64,000 nt of DNA from Warburgia ugandensis (Eukaryota; Streptophyta; Magnoliopsida; Canellales; Canellaceae). Below, piece by piece: positions 23,165 to 35,000 of the stretch (the stretch's first letter is position 1; every line of letters starts with the position of its first letter). The stretch lies in assembly GCA_035236585.1 (NCBI GenBank), contig CP141130.1:79369944-79433943 (forward strand), in the 5' to 3' direction. A program made the translations under genes and the position numbers. The notes beneath the pieces were generated by a model, which was given only the letters and a program-made list of their open reading frames with translations, ran no database searches and was not told where the DNA came from.

Positions 23165-24770
23165 GTTACAGGCTTAGCTTTTCAGACTTTCATGCAGCAC
23201 TTAACTTAGCTTCTCACTCTGTAACAATAAGTAAGACTGACTAAAATCTCTAAGGAGAAGAATAATTAAAGGAAACTTAGAGAACACTAGCTTTATTGCT
23301 CTAAAGATGCTTACAACTCTTGAATGAATTTTGAGATGAGATTGTTAGATGTCTTACAAATGACAGAGCTCTTTATTTATAGGTACTCACCCTCTTTCCA
23401 CCTCCTTAATAGAGGGCTACGATCATTACAAGTATATATGGTTACCACATTCTAGATCTTACATGTTTCTAAAGACAATTATAGAATCTGGGTCTTCTAG
23501 AAGCAGACCATCGTCCACAGATCTTCAACTATGGATCCAAGTCCATGAACCAAAAGGGCCTCTCTTAGAGCCTATAGGCCCTGCCCACAGGCTTCACAAC
23601 AACAGTCTATCACATTCTCCCCCACCTGATAATGTTGACGCCCTTGTCAACACATCTTTCTTGATGATAAGAAATCTGTTGGGTCGCATGAAAGAGGAAT
23701 TGAAGTCTACAAAGAAGGACCAAGAAAATGGGATAGACCCTACAGTTTATGTGTGAAACGATTGGGGAAGTATTGTGTAACCATGTGGTCACTACAAGCC
23801 TGTGTGCCTCCTGCACGCCCAAACTTGGTCGTTTTCTTGTTAGAGTTTTGTTGTTGTGTCTCGCTCTTCTTTGTACCATCGATTGCAACCACACCCTTTT
23901 TGACCACTGGTTTTCCCTAGGGTTCTTCAATTGTTAACGCCTTTATGATAGTTAGGGATTACGACATACCTAGATGTACCATCTCCTTAATTAATGTAAC
24001 TTCTTCCTACTGTAATATGTCTCATTCTGTGCTCTCTTGTGTGACAACACTTTTGTTGTCCACGATCATTTCAGGTTTAACTATTTTGTTACAGTTTAGT
24101 AGCATACTTAATTGTGTTAGATCCTCTGGTTTGCATTCTTCCTCTTCCTCCTTGTGCATCACCATGTCGTCTAGGGCATTTCTTGTTGTATAATCTTGCA
24201 CACGATCGTCTCTTTGACAAAAATAGCATGGTCTTGATGGGATAACATTCTATCTACTAGCATAGCTCTTTGGTTTTGGAACATTGATTTCAGGGGTTTC
24301 GCAAAGGCTTACCTTCTTCGTGGAGCTTAGTTCCTCCTCCCCCTCTCCCTCTCCCTCTCCCTCTCCCTCTCCCTTGCTCTTAAGCTCTTTTATCATAGCT
24401 TCAAGGGACCCAAACCTTGGGTGCTCTTCCTCTAGCCAAGTGGAGATGTTGGTCACAGTTGTCTCCATCTTCACAATCCTTCACCCCAAACCTGTACTCT
24501 GATACCAACTATCACAAACTTAGCTTTTCAGACTCAAGTGCGGCACTTAGCTTGGCTTCTTACTCTGTTCCAACTAAATAAGCATGACTAAAATCTCTAA
24601 GGAGAAAAACAACTGAAGGAAACTTAGAGAACTCTAGCTTTATTGCTCTGGTGATGCTTACAACTCTTGGATGAATTCTGAGATGAGATTGTTGGATGCC
24701 TTTAACCTCATTGGTACTAGAAGGGCCTCTCTTGTGCTTAGATTAAAAGTTTGATGTGCTAGTGGGCTAT
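23165..24770 (-). mobile_element. Internally deleted LTR retrotransposon (PBS and PPT kept)
   Basis: Two similar ends: 23175-23350 and 24520-24705 share CTTAGCTTTTCAGAC, ACTAAAATCTCTAAGGAGAA, AGGAAACTTAGAGAAC and CTAGCTTTATTGCTCT. On the minus strand a primer-binding site complementary to initiator-methionine tRNA, TGGTATCAGAGTACAGG, lies at 24507-24491 just inside the right LTR. A purine tract AGGTGGGGGAGAAT lies at 23626-23613 just before the left LTR. Between them is only about 0.9 kb, so most gag-pol is gone. The right LTR seems to lack part of the left one. Superfamily cannot be decided. Confidence 0.72.
24250..24474 (-). pseudogene. gag-like remnant of the deleted retrotransposon
   Basis: Open frame starting just after the primer-binding site: MKMETTVTNISTWLEEEHPR, FGSLEAMIKELKSKG, then an EG repeat encoded by a (CTCCCT)n microsatellite (24341-24374, plus strand). 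The SLEAM.KEL pattern is usual at the N-terminus of plant retrotransposon gag proteins. After 24250 the frame is broken by stops. No nucleocapsid zinc knuckle is seen. Confidence 0.5.
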
Positions 24771-27700
24771 GGGTTATTCATTTCTCAGCTTGCCTAACAA
24801 AAAGTATTATATGATATTAGTTGATTAGTAAATGATAATACAAAAACAAAGAAAAAAGGTTATGTGAGAATTAGATATTTGGAGTAAAAAGAACAAAAGA
24901 AAGTGAGAAATATACAGTAAGAAGAGGGGGCAATTTATTTCTTTTATATTCTCTTTAATATAAGTTTTATTTTACAAATAAAAAATTACAAAGCAAATTA
25001 ATTACGTACATTTCTAAATTTAATCCTTAACCCAAAGAGAGTGCGGTGAGATTCATGTCATGACACTTGATAGAGAAAAATGAAGAAAAAAAATTTATGT
25101 GGAGAATCCTTAATCGGAATAAGCTCATGACGATGATGATGAACTGAGATAAACCGATAACTTAAACCTAGGCCAAGCAGCCTTCAAGAAAGATGCCAAG
25201 TTAATTACGACCAATTCTCTCTCTCTACATTTTTAGCCTTTTACATTTTTATCATTTACTCTCTCTATGCTAAACCCTACTTTTCACACTTTTGTAGTAC
25301 AACTTTTTAAACAGTCAGTCATGCAAGGACATGATTTTCGAGCTACAATTACACGTGAAAGTTTGACTCAGTGCCCGAACGACTCGGATTGTGCAAAGGC
25401 GAGCTGTCAAGAGAGTGCAGGAACGCTCTCGCAAAGAAGTACCGGTAAGACACGTGCTGCTGTCGGCGCGGCTGTCCTTCCTTGCTCCGCCAGCTCGACT
25501 TCTAATTTCAACATGTGAACGACGCGTAGAGTGACATTACCAACACAGGTAGAAAATTTTCTTAAATAAGTGAATTTTATATGACGGGGCCGACTATATA
25601 TCAAACTTTTACTCTGGCAGTTATTGAAGTATAATGTGGCTAGAAATATTTGGTAACTGGACCGTTAATCTGCTGGGGCCCATCTTAGATGGTTTATGTC
25701 TCATAAATAGTGCACGTTAGATCTAAGATTTGTTGTTATTTAGCTGTTATATGATGTTTGCTTATGACGGACAATCTTTTGGTCTAAATAGATGCACCAA
25801 CTGTTTATTAATATGATGATCCAAGGCACTGCACTAATATAAGAAATGCAGGGTTCAGAAAAGTTCCATAAACAATGGTGGAAATGTCCATGACTTAGAA
25901 GAGAAACTCTAAATTAGGTCCCTATTAGTGTGACAAGCAGACCGATTTCGGATTTGAAATGAATGCTGTTTGGTAGAAACCAAAGAATTCTGCGCTGTGC
26001 CTTGTTGTCATAATGACTAAAGCAAGAAGGAGAGGGGAGAGGTTACCCCCTCTCTACAGCACGAGAGACCACATTTTTTGGAACCCATCTTTAAATGATC
26101 TAACTCATTCTCTAAATTGGCTGCACTATGGTGTATGGTCCAGTGACCATTTTTTTGGAACTCACTTTTAGATGATCAGACTTGTTCATTTCATTGCTTT
26201 TATTATAGCATGTAATTTAGATTATTCTAACATCTAAAATCATTTGACAAGCTATGCTTAGAAATGTACAATTTGGAAAGTATAAGCAACATCACTCTAT
26301 CTTATATGCTAGAGTTATTCCTACAAGTATGGTTTTTATTTATTTATTTTAAATTTATCTCCAAAAATAGTGTGGTCACTAGACTGCACCTAATAGGGCA
26401 AAAGTTGAGCATTCTTGAACTTGGAAAATATTTTGGACATCCCCAGGAGACTCAAATCACTACAAATTTTAGCCCCATAATTCACACACCTATTTATATA
26501 ATAAAATTGACCCTCCATGAGTTCTTGGAGATCCAAATTATCTCTTGTAGGATACATGATGGTTAGGCTATGCACCAAAATTCGGACCTTTCCAAACATA
26601 ACATTTCTTTAAACTTAAGTTTAAACGTTTAAGTAGAATATTAAAAATCAAACTATTATGGAAAATGGTATCAGAACTGATTTCCCATTATGAGATCCCC
26701 TGCCGAGGCCTCATCCTAGGATGATTTGAACCATTCATCTTGTTTGCCTTGTTATAGTACTCACAACAACTCATGTCTGTTGCTCGATAGTATTTTTAGT
26801 TAAAATTTCCAATGTTTAGGATTTAAAAACTTAAAATGGTAGAAATAAAATCATCCACCAATCATGAATTTTGATGTCTAGAGAAGCCAAACAAAATGGG
26901 GTTTCAGATCACCCAAAAGTGATGGCTATCCAAGGGTGCCCAAAAATCCTTTGCTTCTCATCTAAATTTATGAGTTATAGTTAGAGCATATGGATAGTTA
27001 TCCGAAAAGAAGCTTAATTAAATGAAGAAGATTGATATTTGCTCTTCATTTTTCAAGAAGCCCACTCACATCCTACTCTTTGACAAGCTATAACTTTTAA
27101 TACTGAAGATCCTATTCATTTATAATTTTGTTTTGTCCTAAACAAGCAATGTGCTGAAAAATTCATTGTCAGATAATTCTAATACATGCTCTTCAAGTAA
27201 AATGAAGAAAGAAAAAAAAGAAAGAAGGTGAGATCATGCACCATCCTTTATAAAATCTAAGGATTTTTATGATTATGATAATCAATTAAAAGATATTTCT
27301 AGTATATAATTCATCTAGCACGAGAACAAGTTAGTGAATGGCTTAGATCTTCCAAAGCTGGGCTTAGTTAAAATTATAGGATGTTGAAAGTGGCATAGCC
27401 TAGTAAAAAGGGCGTGTAGATATCAAGTATTAAATAAAAAGGTTGAGATTAGGAAAAAGAGTGATTCCTATACAATGCTCTTAAATTAAAAGTTCTCTAG
27501 TTCCTATTAGCGCTAATGTGATAAATTAATAATCTTACATATATTGAGCATTTTCTTAAGGTTTCACCAAATATGTAAATTAGTATTAAACTTAAAATTT
27601 TTAAGAGAGAAATTTGTTTGATTATCGAGAGAAAATACCCAGGAAAAATAAACAATGACTTAGGAAACAAAGATACTTATAAATTTGATAATTTAGAGAA

Positions 27701-28140
27701 AAATGAAAAAAAATAAGGTTTAAGATAAAATAATATAAACAACAAAGGTTTCATATTATATAATTTATTGACAATTTTTAATAAAATAAAAAATTTCAAG
27801 TTAATAGAAAAGCTTTTGACCCAAGGTTATAAATTTATCGAACTTTTCTTAAAATTTTAATTAAGAAAAAAGAAAACAGGTGAAGTTGACCTTTTGTTCG
27901 CCCGACCACGGCGGACTTTTCCTCGTTCTTCCTTTTGTTTTTTAACCATCCAGAGATGAAACAAATTTAAAAAGGAATGTCCGCCACTGGAAGGAAGCTT
28001 CCTCGAACTTGAGCCTCCGCTCTCAAAAGACGCAGTTCAACAGAAAAAGGGACCCCCCTTTGTAGCTTTCCCGTTCTATGCCCCAAGATAAAAACGCCCG
28101 CCAATAATAACATTTCTTTATCCTCTCACCGCCTACCGTT
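24771..28140. other. Long gene-free stretch upstream of RGLG
   Basis: AT-rich, frames up to about 100 codons without recognisable domains. A frame at 25267-25518 is more GC-rich than its surroundings but shows no family. The last 250 bp hold likely RGLG promoter sequence with TTGACC (W-box-like, about 27884) and GCCAATAA (about 28100). Confidence 0.45.
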
Positions 28141-29086
28141 TAAAGGTTCACAAGAGTCCAAAGAGCAAAACTAGATCTGGTTATTGATCTTCTAAGTCCA
28201 AATCAATGGAGAAATCCACAACTGAAGAACTTGATTTCTCTGCAGGTATACACTCTGTCAAACCTAATGTCTCTTCCGTCTCCATCTTCAAATCACAATG
28301 CCGGATTTATGGTGAAAATGCCAAAAATTGCGGTCCTATGCGTACACGGAAGTTTGGAAATCGCGTTTTCCTTATACAGAAATTACTGGAGTGTAGAGTC
28401 CGAAACGGAGAAATGTTGTAGTTGACTCTTCTTTCTTGCACAGAAGAGCTTCCTTCTGGCTTAATCTTCCTAATTTTTTCTCTAATAAATTATGTTCATT
28501 TCGTTTGAAATATTTGCTTGCGTATGGATTTCTCTGCCTTTCTGCGTATCTGTCGTCATGAGAGGCTAGGCGGTAGCTTCTCTGTTACAAGGTAAAAAAG
28601 AGTAGAAGAAAAGGTCCGTTGATTGGTATGGATCGAAAGCTTCTTGAGACTTTCTGGTCGGTGTATTACTCTTCGCCGTCGTTTTGGTCTTTGTTTCATA
28701 TTTTCTATGACTCATTCTCGTTGAATGTTTCTGAGAATTTATTTTGTAAAGATGAGATATATCCATTCCTGAAATGTTTTCTTATAATGGTAGAGGTTAC
28801 CTGCCACTTTATTTTTAATTCAAGGTTTCTGTCTTTTTTTGTTTTGTTTTGGTCTTTATGGTTTCTTGACTTTCTTTTATTTCAAGATTACAATTTTCTT
28901 GATGGCTTTTGCATCTTTTGAGTAGAAGATTACATTTGGGCAAAATTTTCTGGGGATTTCTGCTTAATTAGGGTTATGAGGCCTTTTTTTCTTTTTTCTT
29001 TTAATTGCAGGTGGCGGTTTTGGTCTGTTTATCTGTGAAGGAGAAATATTGTGTTTGTTAAATATCAGAGAATATCTGTAGAGAGA
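28141..29086 (+). promoter_or_regulatory. RGLG 5' leader with an intron and an upstream AUG
   Basis: The coding start at 29087 is preceded by a strong acceptor (pyrimidine tract and TTGCAG ending at 29010), so the leader is interrupted by an intron. Two donors are possible: GCAG|GTATAC after 28245 or CAAG|GTAAAA after 28591. An AUG at 28206 opens a small frame. If the first donor is used the upstream frame is about 36 codons and stops at 29079-29081, six bases before the main AUG. Such a frame could reduce translation of the ligase. The transcription start is not visible. Confidence 0.5.
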
Positions 29087-32000
29087 ATGGGAGGTGGTAG
29101 TAGTAGATCACGTTTTTCATCCTTTTCGCGTTCTTCATCGTTTACGCATTCGCAAGCATCGTATCCGTCTCAGGGGTATGTGCCTCCGCAGCAAACTTAT
29201 GATTCTCAGCCTCAGTATTATGCTTCCCAGTCTCGGAATTATGATTCACAGAGTTCCATGGAACCGGGGAATTTGAATGGGAGGTATTCGAGGATAGCTG
29301 ATAACTACAATTCCTTGGAAGAGGTATTTGGAAATAATTGTATCTTCTAATATTGCTTTGATTTGAAAGTCCTTTTGGATAAAAATTCTCTTGGATATGA
29401 CTCAAGTTAGTGGTTGGATTCTTTTTATCTGGACGTTTGTTGAACACACAATTTGTAGATTTGTTATATGGAAGGCTTATTACTATTAATAAGGCATCAA
29501 TGCTTATAAATGGTTAAAAAGCATCAATTTCTGTATTTTGTTTTTCATTGAGCATGCAAGAACATAGTTTAGTAAAAAGAAAATATTCTGCTGCAATGGT
29601 GTGAATTCATTATGTGAAAATGGTGGTGTAAGGTGATATTAAACATTAGCAAGTTGAATTCAGCCCATTTTCAGCATCTTGAGACAAGACCAGAAGTTGG
29701 GCCTGTTGAATTGATGAGAAAAAGATTCTAGGTGAGACAATGTTTTGAAAGGTAATGATAAAAAAATGATCCTGGACAGACATACCTTCCAATAGAGCAG
29801 GGCCTGAGATAGGCTTTCTTAAGATGGTTAGCCAAACCCCCAAAACAGAGGGACTACGTATTCCCAGTGCACTCTGTGTGTTTGTGTGCATAAAATACCA
29901 GAACTTGTTAAAAAGAATGCAATCTGGAAGGCTATTATGACACGTGAGCAACAAAATACAGAAGATAACTAGTGTTAAAAATTGAGCTAAGGCCTTCTAG
30001 TGCAGTGGCTCAAGAAGGAGCCTCTCCTGTTACATTATTAAAACGTAAAGAGAAAAAAGAAGAAGAAGAAGTTTGGAAGTAGAGAAGTACAACCAACAAC
30101 ATAGGCTTTAAACTCAAAATGTGAAATGGCCATCCCCAATCATTTATTTAATTCATCCTCTATTTTTATTGCAATCTAATAAACAGTGTCAAGCGAGCTT
30201 CTAGCTTTGTTGCTTCTAGAAATTGCATAGTGACACAGGATGGATTTGAAGAAAAAAAATTCAAGACGGGCTATTTGCACCTTGTTTGTGTCTCATAGCC
30301 ATCCATTTTTGGTGTAATGCTAGTGATTCTGGGAGGATTTAGTGTCTAACCTCTCCAAGTATAGGATTGCCTCAGCTGTGTAGTTTTATTTTATTTCTGC
30401 TTTGCTATGTTATTGTCTTCAGTAGTGCCCTAGCAAAACATTTTGAAAAAAATGATTTTTGCTATATTTGTCTTTTAGTGATGTCCTGAACAAAATGTTT
30501 TGAAAGGAGGACTAGTTTCTGGGAGTTAGTTGGAATAGATGAAATTGGGACTTTTGTTAATGAGTTTTATATGGTCCACCAAGGGTCATAACTAGGTCAT
30601 GTATGTCCAACATTCAAAGGGAAAAGGAAAAAAGAAAAAAAGGTTTGGAAATAGAAAACTACAATCAACAGCAGAACTTTGACACATGAAATGTGAAACA
30701 TCCATCCCCAATGCTTTACTTTCTGCTGTACTCTTATTGCAAGTAGATAGACAGTGTCAATTGCGCTTCTAGTCTGTTGCTTTGAGGACTGCATAGTGAT
30801 GTGGGATGGGTTCTTGGAAAGAACAACTCAAGATGGTCTATATTTTGGTTGGATAAATTAAATTATATTTGCATCTTGTTTGGGTTTTGTGGTCAATGCA
30901 TTTTGGTGTAATGCTAGTGATTCTGGGAGAACTTGGTGTCTAACCTGTCTTGATATGGGATTGTAACTGTTGTTTAGTTTTATTTTATTTCTATTTCAGT
31001 GATGCCTGTAGCAAAACCTTTTGAAAACATGATGTTTGTTATAGTGATGCCCTTAGTGAAACATTTTGAAGAAATGACAAGCTTCTAGGATCTAGTCAGA
31101 CGAGATGAATTGTGACATTTCTCCATCTGGTTCCCAATGGGTCATAACTGGGGTCATCCAATTTATGGGGTATACATTGATTATTTCTTTCCTTTGTGGG
31201 ATTGACTCGATGATTGTTTAGTGATTCAAGCGACCCATCTTTGACTGATGTTTGGTCATTTTTCTGTCATTCTTAACTTAATGGTTGGATTTCTGTCCTT
31301 ATACTGTTACCTGTGATATCCTGTAGGTAGGTGCTAGTACCTTGAACAAAGTTGCTATTCCTCATTGTGGGAGGCCAGATGCCAGGTTGAATATAAATCT
31401 TCTAACTGGTTGAAAATATTAGAGGATATAATAAACTGTCATTGATCATATTTGTTGGATCAATGGTGGAAAGAGTTTTACCTGGCTGCAACTCGCTAAA
31501 ATCATTTGAAAATAGTGAAAGACCAAATAATACTTGTTAGAAGAAGAATGGAAATGACAATTGTGGTGAAGGTTTCCAGTCAAAAGATATCTAGGCTGAT
31601 ATTCTCTAAACATTATTGTTTTTATTTTAAAAGGAAAAGATTTTTGGTAATCTGTCTGACAGCCATGCAATTGCCCCAGCCAGTTGAAACTGACTAGGAA
31701 TGATCCTTCAAGCCTGGAAATCCCAGGTGAAATTCAAGCCGGCAATCATGCTCTGATTGGGCCATAGTTCATTTGCCATACTTGGGTGCCTGTCTCCTTA
31801 ATACTCAAGGATACAGATTTATGAGCCTTAAGAACAGGTTCTGTTCAGGTAAGGTTATATTCTCTAGAAAATTGAAGGGTGCTATCATTAGAAGGCAGAT
31901 CATATCCACAGAAACTTTGAAAATGATGATGGTATTGGTGCTTTAACCATGGATTTTCATTGCAAAAGTTCTATTTAGTTGATAGTGGAACATTTGTCCC

Positions 32001-35000
32001 TTGGACGTTAGTTTCAATATGACTAGTGAAATAGAGACAGGCAAGGCTTGGAAAGTTGTTTGGTATCTTAGTTGTCAATACTGCTCTCATAGATGTTTTG
32101 TTTTTCTTCAGGAAATGGAACCTTCAAGCGTTCAACCTGTTTCCCTGTTGTTATTAGAAAGGTCGGACTATCTACAGAAGTTCATAAATTTAAACACTAG
32201 GAGAACAATGACTAGACAACAAGATTGACAACTGGGATCTCTAACTTTTACAAATGGAACTTTTCAAATTTCCTTTGTGGGACGGGATTGATTACTAAGT
32301 TTGTTATGGAGGGATGGGAGTTGTGTTGTTTGGTTTGGACTGAGATAAAGCCCTTGGTCTTGAGAATTTTTGGTCCTTTTCCAAATTAATTAAATTTTTT
32401 TTTTTTTTTTTATAAACTACTTGCACTAAAGGTTGTTTGGCTGCGTCTTTAATCAATTCTGAGTAGAAATCAGTTCCAAAGGCATTTACGTCAGTAAGAA
32501 TTGTCTTGAGGAAATTCAATTTATATATTTTAGATGAGCAAAAGAATTTAGAGGGAGATGAGAATGAATCTGTGGAACCACATTTGTAAACAACATTGAG
32601 CATGAGTTGCCTGGATCACATTTCCTGTGGCAGCTGTATGAAGTTGGGCTGTCTAAATAACAGAGAGAATTTAGAGGGAGATGAGAATGAATCTGTGGAA
32701 CCACACTTATAAACAACATTGAGCATGAGTTGCCTGAATCACATTTCCTGTGGCAGCTGTATGAAGTTAGGCTGTCTAAATAACAGAGAGAAGGCATGAA
32801 GACAGCAGATAGTGCAATTGGATAGGGAAAGTACCATGATTGATGTCAGACAAACTCATGTGGATATTGAGAGTTCATCTAGACAAATAGTTGGAGCTAG
32901 TCAGAGTATGAGAGGAAGGAAGATGATGGAGAACAATGAGATAGAGTTTCTGAATCCATGTGTTTGTGATCAAAGTATTGGGTGGTGCTGTTGATTGATT
33001 GATCAAGCGAGAGTGGAACCAGTAATTTGGGTGATAAAAGTTGGTGCTCGTCAGCATAAGAGAGGCAGGAAGACGGTGAACAATGAGGAGAGAGTGTTTC
33101 TGAATCCATACGTTTGTGATCAAAGTAGTGGGTGGTGCGAGAGAGAGAGAGAGAGATTCTAAATCCATGTGTTTGTGATCCAAGTATCAGGTGCTGCTGT
33201 TGAAGCAATAAAATAGCGGATATCTACTCTCTAATATTCCATTGGCTGCTGAATATGTACAAAAAGAAGTTCATTCTCTCCTCTGTAAACTGCTTGCTGA
33301 TAAGGCATCAGCTCTTCTTGCTGTATTGTGATGTTGGAGGACAGTGCGAGAGTTTCTGAACCCATGTGTTTTGTAATTCAAGTATTGGGTGGATTTGTCT
33401 ATCTAAAATTTCATGTGTGACCTTGAGTTTCTGAGTCCATATGTGGATTGTGCTGTCAATCTAAAATTTGATGTGTGACCTTATTAATCAATCCTAATTA
33501 GCTTGTGACAAGCTCAAAACTAAAAAGTGGATAACTACTAATGTTCCATTGGCTGCTGAATATGTACCAAATGATGTTCATTCTCCCTTCCGTAGACTGC
33601 TTGCTGTTAAGGCATCGGCTCTTATTGATTTCCATTTAACATTATAAAGAGTCCTTCAGTACTTCACTGTTTGATGATGATTTACCAACTAATACGAAGC
33701 TACAGTGGCTTTTCTGATCATTGAAGTGATTATGTCAACATAATAATTTTTAGCACTTTGAATTACTAAATCACAAGGATGACTGATGCAGTTTGCATAT
33801 GCAGGTGACAGACGCTCTTGCTAGTGCTGGTCTTGAATCTTCCAATCTCATTGTTGGTATTGATTTCACAAAGAGTAACGAGTGGACAGGTTTGACCTAA
33901 TCTGCAGTCTGAAATCTATCATTAGGAGTTTCTATTGCTTCATTTATTCTTAAATTCAGGTAAAAGATCATTTGGTGGCCGGAGCTTGCATCACATTGGA
34001 GACTATTGGAATCCCTATGAACAAGCAATCTCCATTATTGGGAGAACCTTATCTGCTTTTGATGAGGACAACTTGATTCCGTGCTTTGGGTTTGGAGATG
34101 GTAGCTCTTGTTAATTTCTCCTAAAGAAGATTTTTAGAAGAAACTTTACGTAGTATGAATGTGATGAATATATGTTTTCTATGTTTGGCAGCATCCACGC
34201 ATGATCAAGATGTTTTCAGTTTCTATCCGGATGAGAGGCCTTGTAATGGTTTTGAGGAAGTGCTGACGCGGTACAGAGAAATAGTCCCACCTCTGCGACT
34301 AGCCGGTGACTACATAGTTTTTGTTTTCAGGATTATGCATACCACAAAGTTCTCTCATGTAGTTGTTATAATTGATGCTTATACTGTTTTCTTCTGGCAG
34401 GACCGACATCATTTGCCCCTATTATTGAGATGGCCACGACTATTGTGGAACAAAGTGGAGGACAGTACCATGTTCTTGTGATAATTGCTGATGGGCAGGT
34501 TTTCCTCTTTGCTCCATATTTTGTTCTTGCTTTTAAGTAACTTTGTCAGTTCTGTTAGGGGTGTAAATGAACCCAGACAGCCCGACAGTTCTAAAAGATT
34601 TGACCAATTTAAAACATGACTTGAACATAACATATTAATCTGGTTGATTTTTGTGGATTCTTTTTGTAAAATATGATTAATTAATGAATGGATGATAAAA
34701 AGAATAATCTGCCAGATGATCCGATTAAGATCTGCCAAATTTTGAAAATATCTTCCTACTGTATATTTTTTTTGCACTGTTAAACGGTATCTTTGTTATC
34801 TAATACAAAAAGTACGCTTTTTCTTACTTGGTGCTGAGCTAACTTCAACTATCTATCCCTATTTATTTGTTATTTTTCTACTTAGTTTCCATCATTTACA
34901 TGTGTTACAAGGTGTAGCTAGAAGGGGAGCCTTGGCACAACAGCAGAGTTGTCGTTGTGTGACTTGGAGGTCACAGGTTAGAGTCGTGGAAACAGCCTCT

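Larger units (their letters stand above)
29324..33804 (+). other. RGLG intron 1 (4.5 kb), rich in internal duplications
   Basis: Begins GAG|GTATTT and ends ATATGCAG|GTG. It holds several separate local duplications listed individually. No other gene is evident; a minus-strand frame at 29646-29954 has no recognised domain. Confidence 0.8.

Noticed and set aside
34155..34481. 108-codon continuous frame in RGLG
   Set aside because: It reads through the intron 34306-34400; the spliced exons give the conserved protein instead.
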